From the NCBI GenBank assembly GCA_014905825.1, contig JACGCN010000025.1:124001-188000 (forward strand): a DNA stretch of 64,000 nucleotides, in the 5' to 3' direction. The position numbers and the translations under genes are program-made. Origin of the DNA: Lyophyllum atratum. Taxonomy: Eukaryota; Basidiomycota; Agaricomycetes; Agaricales; Lyophyllaceae. Numbering within the stretch: position 1 is the stretch's first letter; each line of letters starts with the position of its first letter. Below the pieces are notes generated by a model, which worked only from the letters and a program-made list of their open reading frames with translations, made no database searches and was not told where the DNA came from. Shown here piece by piece: positions 1 through 12,290 of this stretch.

Positions 1-2023
1 GGAAGTGGGTGTTTTCGTCTATGGATTTGGTATGGTGAGCATAGCCTGCCGCTTCATTTGAGCTAATTTTTTGGCATATATATAGAAGAAGATGAATGCG
101 AGAATGAAGGATGCTTTGGATGAGACGTTGGTACTGAGTGACAAGTACCACGACCAGTTCATTCTATTTTGCGGCGAGCTAACGAGGTAATCTTCTAGGA
201 TAATCCAAGACCTAGTCGCAGAAATTCTAGTGGATGTCGGTGCGCTCTACAAAGCGTCTGAGGCGGTAAGTTGCTCCTTTGGTGTCATCCTCGCCCAACT
301 AAACTCGTTGGCTAGGTTGCTCTTGTAGACATGCTGTGGTCTTTTGCTCACTCATCTATCAGTACGCATCCGCTTCCTCTCTATACTCTCACTTATCGCT
401 CATTCTACCTTCAAGTACATAACTATGGTGATCAGTATCCTGATCTGTGCCTTTCGGCCAACCCCTAGCTCACGCTCATTCCAGTGCGTCCCGAGTTCAC
501 TGGGACCCTGGCCATCAAGTCAGGACGGCATCCTGTATTGGAGACAATCCAATCTGCTGGCACCCTTGTCCCAAATGACGTGTACTGTGACGATTCGTCC
601 TCGTTCCAGATCATTCAGGGACCAAAGTGCGTATCCGACTCTCCTGCTGAAGAGGTTGCATGCTAAGCTGTGTCCGACCCCTCCAGCATGTCAGGTCTGA
701 TGCTTTTCGCCATATTTCCTACATTAGATCCCTCATCGTTCCTCACCAGGGAAGAGTACATACCTCAGACAGATTGGTTTGCTTACGGTTATGGCGATGT
801 GCGGATGCTTCGTTCCTGCTGAATACGCAAGCTTCAGGTGCGTCATGATACGTATGGTATCTAGTCGTCTGTGTTCTGAATCTGGTGAACTGCCAGGATC
901 CACGATTCGCTATTGACGCGGCTGTCGAATGACGATGATATGGAGAAGAATCTGAGCACGTTTGCGAGCGAGATGGCATCGTCTGCCATGATTTTAGGTA
1001 ATAGTAGCCTGGTGTATCCATACAAATTCAGGTTGATCGATCCCCGGTTATGCAGGGCTCGCCACTCCCAACTCTCTAGTTCTTATTGATGAGTTGGGCC
1101 GAGGGACGTCCCCGCGGGATGGGGTTGGCATTTCGCATGCGATCGCTGAAGAGCTGATTGTGCTCAAGGTGCTTCGATCCTTTTTTGACGGATGGACTGA
1201 TCTAACGTCCGCGGGATCCAATCCAGCCATTCGTTTTCTTCGCGACGTAAGAGAATATACTAACTTCTCCGTAACGATCTGAAATAACGCCCCACAGACA
1301 CTTTAAAGAGCTGACTTTAACGCTTTCTCGCCAACCGACCGTTGTCAAGTACGTTGCCTATCGTGCCAATACTTTGGTTTATTGACGATCACTCCTTCCA
1401 GCTTGCATCTGTCCGTGCATGTAAGATATAATCGCCATTGCTCGTTCAGAATCATCTGAAACGGCTGTTTGGATAGCGAAATCGTCCATCTGCGTCGAAC
1501 TTCGGAATGACGTTCCAATACAAGTGGGTTTGGAGCAATCAATGGCCGGATCTCTGTGTCATCGACGTCTGATCGTATGATGCTGTGTAGGATTGTCGAC
1601 GGAGCACCAGAAGACTCGAATCATTATGGTGCGGTCATCATGATTTGATTATACTCCTTGTGCGACTCATTTCTGTGTAGGCCTCGAGCTTGCCCGCCTC
1701 GCCGATTTGCCCGATGACGTTTTGACGGAGAGCAAAAGGGTCGCGGAAACGCTTGCTGCGCTCCATGCTAAAGACGAAGCTGCCAGCGCGAGTACTCAAG
1801 CTGCAAACAAGCGCAAGGCATTGTTGCGGGTGACTTGCTCTCGCTTATTGACCTGCACCTTGATTATGTTCACTCTCAATCTGTTATACTAACTCGACCT
1901 TGACAGCTTCGGACACAGCTCATTCAGGCACTTGATCACTCGGCGCTGCCTGATCAAGAACTTCGAGCCTACCTGCGGCGGTTCCAGGACGAGATTGCGA
2001 AAGTGTTCTTGCACACGGGTTGA
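1..2023 (+). CDS. MSH4: MutS homolog 4 (meiotic), 3' part of gene
   Basis: The gene enters from the left edge, so its 5' part is missing. At least ten short introns separate the exons. Spliced, they give the MutS ATPase: Walker A GPNMSGKST is interrupted by introns at about 629-749, followed by [17 protein letters not shown]. Walker B and its neighbourhood read [18 protein letters not shown] at about 1078-1130, then FVFFATHFKELT, and then [18 protein letters not shown]. The stop is at 2021-2023 after [13 protein letters not shown]. The variant after DELGRGT and the C-terminal tail fit MSH4 rather than MSH2/3/6. MSH4 pairs with MSH5, has no mismatch-binding domain I, and stabilises meiotic recombination intermediates to promote crossovers. 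Subfamily choice rests on remembered family signatures; MutS membership is certain. Confidence 0.9.
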
Positions 2024-3112
2024 GATTGTCTTGGCTGAATCTGTTGCTCCGTGTATCTCCGTTCTGGAAAGGTTCTGCTTTCTTGGTCCGCCTGTTTCTG
2101 GAGCATAAATGATGATGATGTGGACATGGATCATGTATTACTGTACATCGAGCTGTATGCATGCACGATACCTTAGGTGTTGAGCTCGGTCAGAACGTCG
2201 GCTAGTCCGTAGTGGCTCGATGTGCATGAACTAAAAAGACACGATGAAAACGCCCAACTGTCAAAAGATGGTGATGGATAAGAACTGTGATAGCGACGTG
2301 TGTGGTCACGATGTAGGCGCTACAGATATAGTGCGTGGCCTGGAGGACCGGAGAGGCCATAAATCATATGTGATCGACGTTGATCCATGCCGGGAACATG
2401 AGGTCTTGGCTGATGCCCAGTCTACTGCGGAATATTTGATATTGGCTGCGGATAGTTTCGAAAAAAAGGATGCCGGTTGTAGGTCATCGCAAGATTCACA
2501 AGCCCACTGCCGAACGTGATTTGCGCCCAATATGCGCCACTGGAAATTGTGGAATGTTCCTCAGCAATGAACGCGACAATATGGCTCAAAGGGAGTAGAG
2601 CAAGCAATATTCCACACGATGCAACTTGCAGACGAAAAGTGAAGGAAGCTTGTGATATCTAGGTTTATCAACCGTTGAAGCGAGGACCAGCAAGGACTAG
2701 CAAGGATTGTCCGGAAGGGTACGCGGTGATCGACGGAGGTCTATTAATACGCGACCCTGTTGTTTGACTGCCTCGAGGAGGATAAACAGTGCTGTCATTT
2801 CCGAACCACCCACTTTGAAATTTGTGTGCTCGGACCATTCTGTGCAGCGCAGACAGAGTCACGGAATTTTGTCAGTCCACCTTTTTTTTCCTCTTCAACC
2901 TCGGACCACATCTCTCCACCTTAAAATCCCTCAGTCCCTGGGCCAGACGCGACTTATCTTCATGTTCGCGGGACACATTTGTACATAGCGAATTCAAAGT
3001 CCCTCAGCCGCATCAGTTTCACTATCGTTCAACGGACTTCTGCCACACAACCCTACGTACACACGCATAACCGCGCGCTGCAGAGCAGTTACAAAACCTA
3101 GCCAGGTCCGAA
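2024..3112. other. Intergenic, no supported gene
   Basis: About 1.1 kb between the MSH4 stop and the oxidoreductase start. It has short open frames without ATG-supported or family-like products. The last 250 bases are pyrimidine-rich (for example the T/C run near 2880-2900), as is usual for 5' leader and promoter DNA in this kind of fungus. I see nothing else in it. Confidence 0.6.
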
Positions 3113-5211
3113 ATGAAGGTTACCCGAAAACCGATGGAGCCTCCAAGTCAACTATCAACCCCTCTTCCCGTCAGCAGTCTTCCAACACCAACCTCTCTAT
3201 CCTTGAAGTCCATGTCCATGTCCTACGGGATGTGGCACAGCCTGCGCAACCTCCTAATCCGCGCCGCCATCCGCGCCCTCCGGCTCTTCTCCCCCTCCAT
3301 TGATGCCCTCATGAAGCGGATAGACCAATCCCCTGGTCTCCCCGTTCCGGGTCCTAGTACTCCGTATTGGCTGGTGCCGGAGTCCCCGATTGCGAGGCAT
3401 GGGGCGGGGGAGGAGGATAAGATGCCGGGGTATGCGGATGTGGTGATCATTGGGAGTGGGATTACGGGGACTTCGGTTGCGAGGGCACTGTTGGATTGGG
3501 AGAGGGACAATGGAGGTGGGGATGGGGAGAAGTTGAAGGTTGTGATGGTGGAGGCGAGGGATACTTGCTCTGGTGCGACTGGAAGGTGGGTTTATTTGTG
3601 GACGTACTGTGGTTCTTCCATTGCTGACTACATGACGATTTCAATAGGAATGGAGGTCATATTACGCCTTTGTTATACGCGGAATACAGTGGGTTCAAGG
3701 AGAAGTATGGTGCAGAGACTGCGAAGAAAATTATGCGCTTTCGTCTGTCGCACACGCCTAATCTTCTAGCCGTCGCCGCGGAGGAAGGGCTGCTTGAGGA
3801 CTCACAGTGTCGTGAGGTCGAGACGTTCGACGTCTTCCATAATCCGAAGCTTTTCAACGCTGCCAAGGCGAAGCTTGCCGCGTATCGTGCGGATTTGCCT
3901 GTGGAAAGCGCAAATTTTAAGGTACTGGAAGGGGAAGGAGTGGCAAAGGTAAATGTAATGCTTACCTGGCTTTCGAGATGGACTTCTTACATGTGTGGTG
4001 CAGGATCTTCAGCTGTCTGATCACACTGTCGGTTGTCTCTCCACGCGGGCTGGTGCGATGCACCCTTATCGTCTTGTCACAGGGATCCTCTCTCGACTTC
4101 TACGAGAATATTCGTCGAAGTTAGCTCCTTTTCATTCTCTTCTCTTTTCAATGTATTGACTTCTGCATCAAGCTTCCACCTGTTCACGCAGACGCCCTGC
4201 ACCGCTGTATCTTCGCCCGACGGCAGCTCCCCGGAACTCTACACCGTTCACACCCCTAAGGGCCTGATCCAGACCCCACACGTCATACATGCTACGAACG
4301 GCTGGGCGTCCCATCTTCTTCCCGGTATGCGCGGGAAGATTATACCAGCGCGAGGCGTCGTGACCGCTCAGCGCGCTCCGAGTGGGATCGGCGAGTCGCC
4401 GGCTGCTAGCACGCCGGGTGCAAGTAGTGCGAGTGTACATACACTCGTGGCAGACCATGAGCCCGAGTCGGGGTCGTGGACGGGCACGAGGTCGTTTGTG
4501 TTCTTCCCGGATGAGGGGTCGGGTACGTACGACTATCTTACGCAACAGCGCTCGGGGAGCGAGGATGCGAAGAACGGCGTGGATGGCACACATGTACATG
4601 CTACGGGATATCCGCCGCCCGCGGGGGAGATGATGCTTGGTGCGGTGATGGGACAGGGGAACTCGGTGCTTACGGAATTGGGGTGCGCGGATGATCGCGA
4701 GTGGGACAGGAAGACAGGGGAGTATCTGGAGCATAGGCTTGATGCGTACTTTGACGTTGGGGAGGCAAAGGGCGAGGACCGCTTGAAAGGGGTCTGGGGA
4801 GGGATATTGGGTGTCTCGGCGGACCTCATGCCGTGGGTTGGGAGGATACCTAGCCAGGTATCGGGGCGGTCTGCGCCACGGACGGTAGGGCATGAGGGCA
4901 AGAAGGGATCTATTTTTAGTGGCGGGTGCGGTGTTTCGTCCCCGCTTTCTGGACTGGCGGCCCCTGGGGAATGGATGGCTGCTGGGTATTCGGGCGAGGG
5001 GATGGTGCATGCGTGGATGAGCGGAAAGGCGCTGGCGCACATGGTGCTGGGGCATGATAGAGAGACGGTCGGGAGAGGAGCGAAGGAAGGTTCGATGGAA
5101 GGAGGAGAGGATATAGAAGAGTGGTTTCCGCACGTATACAGGGTGAGTCAGGAGAGGTGGAAATGTGTAGGCATCGAGGACCTGGTCGCGGATTCCTTTC
5201 TAACGGACTAG
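3113..5211 (+). CDS. FAD-dependent oxidoreductase (DAO fold)
   Basis: Four exons (3113-3585, 3648-3948, 4004-4119, 4173-5211) join in frame to 642 residues. After an N-terminal extension of about 105 residues, the Rossmann dinucleotide motif reads ADVVIIGSGITGTSVARALL, followed by an acidic residue ending the second strand (VVMVEARDTCSGATGRNGGH). NGGHITPLLY and a late FAD-binding segment (GGILGVSADLMPWVGRIP, then AAGYSGEGMVHAWMSG) are typical of the D-amino-acid oxidase/glycine oxidase superfamily (PF01266). Such enzymes oxidise amines or amino acids with oxygen. The substrate cannot be read from the sequence. No signal peptide or membrane anchor is evident. The ATG at 3113 is the first one that keeps the frame. 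Confidence 0.88.
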
Positions 5212-5555
5212 TTTGGGTGGCTACGAAGCTTGTAGCATCTATACAGATTTTCGAGAACGACGCAGACGACTTAGGGGCGAGCATCCGGAAATATGGAGAA
5301 GGTGTCTAAATTGCATCGCATCACGAAAGCGGAGCATGGAGCAATGGAGCATCATGCATCCATCACGTTGCAAGGTAGTTTGAAAGGGAAGCGCTTGGAA
5401 GAGCACTTCAAGGGCTTGGCTTGCAGGTACCAGCACAGCCACAATCAAATTTGCCTCACCGTTGCCAACCGTTTTAACATGCCCCTTCAGCGTTACCTTC
5501 ATCACCCCCTCCCTCTTATTCTCCCCTTCCCCCACTCTCTTTCTTCCGATCCCTC
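5212..5555. other. Intergenic, short promoter region
   Basis: 344 bases between the oxidoreductase stop and the next start. The last 80 bases are strongly C/T-rich (5500-5550), a common promoter or leader composition in basidiomycetes. No gene seen. Confidence 0.6.
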
Positions 5556-6594
5556 ATGTTGTCTAATCTAATCTCCTCGACTGCGCTTTTGTCGCTCGTA
5601 GTCCTCCTCGCAGATGTGCCCTCGGTCTCGGCCTCGACGCATCTTCACGTCGCACATATCCGCCATCACGAGCTCACAAATCGCTTCGCAGGCAGAGCCC
5701 TCGTTGGCAACGCACCGAAGAAGATCAGGCGGCGGAAGACTTGTGGGAGACCCAACACCGACATCGCCTCTCCTACGAAGACTGTAGCGGGAGAGACTTC
5801 CACACCCGTTTCGAGCACCAAGTCGGCTCCCAAACCGACAAAGGACACTTCGAACGGTGGGGGTGGAGGTGGTGGTGGTGGACTCGGAGGCGGAAATGGG
5901 CTGAAACCACCCGGTTGGCCCTCCATGACCCAAGCAGGTGCCGCACCCGCAGCTACCAGGACTTCGCCTGCCGATCCTTTCCTCATGGAGCTCTCCAAGT
6001 CGTTCAACAATGCGGGGAATGCTTTGTACAACCAAGTGCACAAAGGTGTCATGACGTACTAGTAAGTCCTCATACCTCCTCACTCTAGGAGACATTGCTG
6101 ATGGCGTCGCGTAGTGGTCAAGGACTGGGCGCGTGTGGAGATACCTACGATGACAATTCGTTCACTGCGGCCGTCTCTCGCCAGATGTACGATGCTTGGC
6201 CCGGCGCGACCGGTGAAATGAACCGGTAATTAACATCCCCACGCCGCTCTCTGCACGCGTCGTCTAAGGTTATCACAGGAACCCCATCTGCGGACCCTTC
6301 GTCCCCGGCCGCAAGACCCTCAACCAGGCCGGCCGCTTCATAACCGCCGTCAAGGGCGCGTCGTTCGTCAATATCGGCGGCGACGGGCTGTTGAACTGCG
6401 ATACGAACTCCCAATGCCATATTCCGCTCACTGCGACCGTGAAGCACGGAGACAAAACGATCGTGGTGAAGATCGTGGACCGCTGTGAGGGGTGTGCCGT
6501 TGGGGATATTGATTTGACGCCGGCGGCGTTCAGGGCGTTGGCTGATATGGCGTTGGGGAGGACGCCTGTGGAGTGGCACTTTAACAAGTATTGA
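5556..6594 (+). CDS. Secreted RlpA-like double-psi beta-barrel protein
   Basis: Three exons (5556-6061, 6115-6225, 6279-6594) give 310 residues. The N-terminus is a hydrophobic signal peptide (LLSLVVLLADVPSVSA), so the product is probably secreted. A low-complexity Ser/Thr/Pro and polyglycine stretch (around residues 85-125) leads to a C-terminal double-psi beta-barrel: YYGQGLGACGDTYDDN, then CGPFVPGR, and at the end VKIVDRCEGCAVGDIDLTPAAF. These are hallmarks of the RlpA/expansin/barwin fold. The DRC-GC and DLTPAAF pattern is that of fungal RlpA-like proteins, a group that includes the so-called riboflavin-aldehyde-forming enzymes. The biochemical role of the group is poorly defined; cell-wall or carbohydrate association is an inference from the fold. 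Confidence 0.9.
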
Positions 6595-6992
6595 GGCGCT
6601 GGAACTTGAAGAAGAGGACTCGCATTTTAGAACATGCACAGAAGCACGGAACCGGATTCGTTCATCATCATCACTCATTTATTATGGCTTTAGACACCGC
6701 TCAGCCCGGATACCCCCTCCCCCTCCCATATTCCCTTTCCACACTCCCTTCAACTCTCATATTCCCTGCTCTCTCCCTCCTTCACCCTCTCTCACCGGCT
6801 GTGGAGGGGCTCACAATCTCACTCTCATCATCTGACGAGGCTCGGCCCTCTGTATCACCTTATAATCTGCCGCAGGTCGAGGGCCTAGTCCCCTCGCGCG
6901 TCGCTGCTCATTACCCTTCCCCTTTGCCTTAACTTATTTGCTTTTGCTTTCACACTTTCGCGATGTGTAACTGTGTTCTGGCGTACATAGTT

Positions 6993-8050
6993 TCACTCAT
7001 ACATATATACCTGTAGCATTGCATCTGTCGTACGGTTTGATACGCGTATCGACGGTGGAGTAGCTGTGATTTGACTCGGAATATAACTGTTTTGTATTTG
7101 TTCGATATGGTCGGTTTGGAGAGTAGCGCCCTTGGATTCAGTTCGTTCATTTTCGTTGATAGGAATGAAAGAGAGAGCCCTGTCTCGTATGTGCATACCA
7201 GTTTCTGGGTCAGATGACTTCAAAGCCTTCACTTTCGACGTCCATAGTTCACGCAAATCTGATAGGAACCACTAGTTCCAGGGAAGGAAATCTCCGTAAC
7301 ATGCGTTAGAATAACTTTTCCATGATACGTCATGAGCTTTCGTATTTCACCCATTCCCGACTGTAAGTACATGGTGTTTTTTTGTTTGCTTTGCACCACG
7401 GGGTCATCGATAACTCGACGTGCTAGGTTTTCCAATTTGGAGCGCATCTCAAGGGCTTCCTCTTGTACTGAACTTGGAACGGTGCCAGTAGTACGAACAT
7501 GTACTGTAACCCCCAGGTTCCAGTGGGCGAAGAAAGTCCCGAGGCAGCAAAGAGTATTCTCGCGAGGTCTTGGTTGGCATAATTCCGTCATCGATGTACA
7601 GGGGAGTGTAAGTGACAGAAATAGCTTAGAGTACTGAAGATGTATGTTGGGGGCCCTTTTGATGTCTCCAGGGGCAGAGATTCAGATGAGACATAAGCTT
7701 GCTGGATCGGGAAGAAGAAAGCTGGAATACGCAGGACAAACAGACTGGAATTCAAAGCATGGAGATTTCAAGGCCGTAAAGACAAATTGCGTTCGAAGAC
7801 GTCTTACCATATGCAGTGGAAGCGACCAAATTGTCTATTAGTATGCACAGATTACCTAGCGTGTTTATAGAGACCGATAGAAGTTATTAATATGACGCGG
7901 AATAGCGTTAAATACATACGATAGGATGCAGTTAGCTCCCACAGTACCCTGCTTGCGAGCAGCGATGTCTCGAATGAAAGTGTTCCTGGTGTCTATAAAT
8001 ACGTCTCGGGCCGATATTGAGGAACAGTTGGACGATCGCGTTGTTGCCAA
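6993..8050 (-). CDS. Possible unknown multi-exon gene
   Basis: The minus strand shows weak coding character in several blocks: near 8050-7915 (ARDVFIDTRNTFIRDIAA, then a good GTATGT donor after GANCILS), near 7520-7310 (VQEEALEMRSKLENLARRV and GEIRKLMTYHGKVILTH) and near 7260-6993. A TATA-like TATAAAT lies upstream at 8130-8124. I could not find an ATG in frame with the first block or join all blocks unambiguously, and I do not recognise the protein. It may be a real lineage-specific gene, a decayed one, or chance. Confidence 0.25.
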
Positions 8051-8123
8051 ACAGACGCGTTCCGCTTTTGGTCAGTGCTGTTGACTTGAGAGTGCTTTGT
8101 GAAAGGGTGTTTGTGCGAGCCTC

Positions 8124-8130
8124 ATTTATA
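8124..8130 (-). promoter_or_regulatory. TATA-like box
   Basis: TATAAAT on the minus strand, about 75-80 bases upstream of the first block of the uncertain minus-strand gene. It is only suggestive, since the gene itself is not established. Confidence 0.25.
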
Positions 8131-9340
8131 GGGAGCGAACATTATTGATTCATTCAGATGTTTCGGTTGAAAGGTTATGCACTCATGGGATAACAAGCTT
8201 CGCCATTATAGGCCTCTTTGGGGGCGGCCGCGCTGAAACAGCAACGCTCACTCCAAACGCGACATTTAAAAGGGGGTACTTTCGCAATAGGACGCGTAAT
8301 GAGCAGCTTTGTGGAATTGATTCTGCTATATCTCTTGAGATGAGAGGATCAAGACCGTATACAAATGGCGAAACTGACTCAACTGCTCAAGTTAGACGTA
8401 GGAATTGGCTTAAGCGGTCTTGCAGACCGGTCATTTGGACGTAAATAGCTACCATGATCCATAGACTTTTGATGACTGCGGCGCGTGCTGTCTAGGCTAT
8501 GAGCGTGTATCCGTGTTGGACTCGGAATCTTTAGAAAATCCACGTCGAGTATCGAAGCAATCGTGAAGGCGAAAAGGGCTTTTCTGAAAGAAAGAAAAAA
8601 ATGAACCGCTGGGACGAGAAAGAACAAGAAAGACCTTGGAGCTGCGTAGCCTCGTGGGGCTGATCTGAGTGGGAAGGCCATCCTTTGACTATGATGAGAG
8701 GTGAGTCGCTGCTTTTAGACTTGTAATTGGGTTCGATTTACGTTATGTACGTTATGCAGAGCTCGGGGAAAGTCTCGCGGGACTTCGGAAAGTGATAGGT
8801 CAGTGGCGAGGGCAATCCGACCGAGACGGAATCCATGGGGGCTTCTTCCGCCGTCCAAATGTTCCAAGCAGAAAGTCCTCGGGGATTTCTTCTTTGGCCG
8901 AAAATTGGGTGGTTGTGGGTTCACCGGGGTTCTTTGTCGGTGCTGTTAGGCTGTGGATGAGGGAAGAAAGGTGATAAAGGGATGAATGCGACGGTTGCAA
9001 GGGTGTTCTACGGTGTTCTACGCATCGTTTCGTTGTTGGTCGTTCAAGAGACGGCAGCCCGGAAGGCCACGTGAAGCTATTTGAATTTATTTTGGTTGTG
9101 GCTGGGTGATTGCAACAGATTTGCCTTTTGGTGGTGGTCACTGTTGCCAGCATCTGAGTCTTCAACCATCTTCCATCTGCTCGCTGTCTACGACAACAAA
9201 GGGCTTCGTTTTACTGGGCTATAGTCCGTGGTGAGTGCTCTCAGCAGACCGCTCGACGCGCAGACTGATCATCCACGTCGCATCCGGCTACTAGTTACTC
9301 ACGGGTGGGCTCGCTTGCGTTTCGGGTGTCCTGATAGTCC

Positions 9341-12290
9341 ATGGCTGTTCTCGCACCTCCAGACTGGCAACAATTGTATCCTTCGAGAGACACCACAATG
9401 GATGTACCCGCCACAAATAACACGAACTCTAGGCAGCGTTTGTCACCGGCTAATGACAACCAACAAACTCATCCAGCGCAGCAACATCCGCATCCGCAGC
9501 AGCTTCCCCCTCAGCACCAGCCATCCTTCGCATACCCTGTTCAGCAGCCACAAGGCAGCTGGACACCTTCAATCGCTGCTGCCCCGTTTTACCCTTCCTT
9601 TTATCAAAATCACCAGCAGCAACCACCACAACCCTATCCAGCACAAATACCCCAACAATCACCCTACTTCGACCCGGCCAACGCCCAGCTGGCGCAATGG
9701 GCTTATCAACAGATGATGTTCAATGCACAGCACGGATTCCCACCCCAACAACAGCGGAATGCTTCTTCCAACGATTACTTCGCTCAAAACCAAATAACGC
9801 CCAATTTTAATCCATTTCCTAGTGGTACCCCACCCCCGCACCAGAGCCATAGAGGTGGCGCAGGCGACCATCAGCAACAGGCGGGGCAGCAGGGGCAGTT
9901 CAATGGCTTTCATCCGTACCGCCGTCCTAGCCGGCAGCCACCTCCACACTCACCTGATGTCGGTGACAGGCGCCAAGGAACCCCCGGCCCTCCACACCCA
10001 CCCTACAAACGTCCGGAGGCATCGGCATCCACTTCCTCCGTCAATTCGTCGACAAGCCAGCGCCAGAGGACCAACAGCAACCAAAGTGGTCACAGCGGTC
10101 ATAATACCCCGTCATCGGCGAACGGAAGCAACCGTGGTCGGAATGTGTCTCCATCCGTGCCCCCTAAGCGAAACACGCCTTCGCCCGCCTCGTCTTCTGG
10201 GTCGACGACGCCTGGGCAATTACGCGTTCCTCATCACCGGGGCTCGTCATCGTCATCAGCAAATTCGGCAGCGCGGCCCTCGGGGATCTCGCCCGCCCCG
10301 CCAGCATCTACGACAACCACATCATCTGCCAATGCTTCCTCATCCCCTGCCGTCACGTCTCCGCCCGCTGCCACCCCGCGTCCAAACCGCCCCTCTCCTC
10401 TTTCTCAAGGAAACTTCACTGCAAATGAAAGACGGATGTCACGCGATGACAGCGATCCCATGCTTGATCCTACCCCGAGCGCAAGCATGTTGCGGAGTGG
10501 CGGTCTCAAAGGCCGGCTACGACGTGCTTTATCGTTCAATGCAGCTCAGGCGTTGAAGGAGGAAGAGGCTTCAGATGACGAGTCTATCAAGGCATCGACA
10601 TTTAGCAGTTCAAGCAAGCTGAAACCTAAAACGCCCGCGATCATTACATCTGCAACGGGCAAGGCCAGTGGGTCTGCTCCGGTCCGGGGCTCCACTGATG
10701 GCGGGGACGACGCATCGACTGCGACGGTTCAGGTCAAGAAGAAAGGTCGTGCGGCTTCTTTGTTCAACGCGAGGCTGAACGTCAGCACGGACAATATCTC
10801 GCTTTCGTCGACCGTTAGCAGCGCCAGCGTCATGATCAGGAAATTGGGGTCCATGGGGAAACTGGCGAAGCGAAACTCGCTAGCCGGAATCGCCTCGTTA
10901 TTTAAGGATAAGGACAAGAAAAGGATAAGGACGGGAAGAAGGGGACGGCCAAGGCAGAGGCGAGTGAGGCGAGTGTCTCGCATGTCACCGCGGAGCTGGA
11001 TAGGACGAGTAGTGGCGACTGGACGGTCGGCACGGATATGAACGGGCTGAGTCCGGCTGCGAAGCTGGCACGGCAGCACACTCTCAAAAGCAACGCTGAG
11101 GCGGCGGCTCGAGCCAAAGCGGCACAGGAGGTGGCAGCTAATTCCGCTTCCACTGTGAATGGCGTTAACGGGGCCGGCGTGCCCACATGGGACAGGAACA
11201 CAGCGACGAGGCAAGGGTCGGTGTCGCCTGTTAAGGGTTCAGCTGGGGTTAGGGTAAACGAGGATGGGACGCGGGTGCTAGTGGAAGAAGACGAAGAAGA
11301 GAGCGATGATGACGGCCATTACATCGGTGCCCAGCAGGCGGCTGGGCAGACCTTCCAAGCGGATGGGTGGGGTGAAGATGATGAGGATTGGGATGGTGAA
11401 GCCGATGGTGATGAGGACGTGACGATTCGTGTGGGACTGGAGAGGACGAGTATAGATGACGAGGGGTATACGGAGGAGGTAGAGCCGTGGGCAATGAATG
11501 TGCGAAGAAGTGTGGAAAAGACGAGACGACCTGCTAAAGGGATTCTAAAATGTAAGTGCAGTGTTGCTCGTTCGTTTCTTGGGTAGAAACTGACGTCGGT
11601 TCCTTAGATGCCGATTCTTATGATCAGCAAATATACCTGACCGAAAATTCCAACGCAAATCGTTTACGCTCCAACTCCTACAACTCACATCCAGGTCAAA
11701 CGGAATTAGGACCACTGGCGCGCATTCCTTCCCCAGATCCTGACCACATCGACGGCCTCCATAAACACCCCCACTCATCGCATACCTCCGGTGGGCCTGC
11801 AACGGCGCCCTCCCTTCCTCCTCTTTCGTTCGACACACCGATGTCTCTGGATTCTCCGACCAAGGAACCTTCGACACCGACCAACGCCTCCCATAATCAG
11901 AACCCCCTCGCTCCCCACCCACCAGAAAAGTCGAACGCCATCTTCAACCACCCGAACCTCAATTCCTCGGCACCTGCTCTGTCCACCATGACGAATACGC
12001 CGATGATGCTGACACACCGATCCGCGACAGCGCCGAGTAAGCGGTTGGCGTTCGCCAATAACCTGTCGGTTTATGACACGTTCCCGGCCTCTGTATATGA
12101 TCGGAGGAGTGAACCAGCGACGTGGAGTCGATTGACACCCGCGTTGGCGCAGAGGATTAAGGAGGAGCTGAACTCGTATAAGATGGAGGAGATGGAGGTC
12201 CATGCTTCGAGTCGAATCCAGTACGTTCTTTGCTCTGCTACTTCTTCTATACCTGACTTCCTCCCCTCTAGCACCCAATTCTTTGTTTAA
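9341..12290 (+). CDS. Bni4/Afr1-like PP1-targeting protein, with apparent frameshift
   Basis: A long, mostly disordered protein (about 960 residues) rich in Ser, Pro, Gln and Asn. The conserved part is at the C-terminus: RRPAKGILK, then KRLAFANNLSVYDTF, then YDRRSEPATWSRLTP, ending with IKEELNSYKMEEMEVH, and SRIHTQFFV after the last intron. This is the tail found in yeast Bni4, Afr1 and YER158C, where an RVxF-like site recruits protein phosphatase 1 (Glc7). Bni4 tethers chitin synthase to septins at the bud neck, so a cortical or septum targeting role is inferred. Introns lie at 11552-11607 and 12221-12271. Between 10,916 and 10,923 the coding frame slips by one base with no splice site to explain it (see findings). 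The ATG at 9341 follows an in-frame stop; a later ATG at 9398 is possible. Confidence 0.75.

Larger units (their letters stand above)
6595..9340. other. Gene-poor stretch
   Basis: About 2.7 kb with no securely identified gene. 6,690-6,930 is a C/T-rich tract that is probably the 3' UTR of the upstream secreted protein gene. 6,993-8,135 may hold a multi-exon minus-strand gene (listed separately). 8,140-9,340 contains only short frames without family resemblance and is probably promoter and leader DNA for the gene starting at 9,341. Confidence 0.5.

Noticed and set aside
4168..5133. Long minus-strand frame within the FAD oxidoreductase exon
   Set aside because: It lies wholly opposite a well-defined catalytic exon and lacks any family pattern, being a byproduct of GC-biased codon use.
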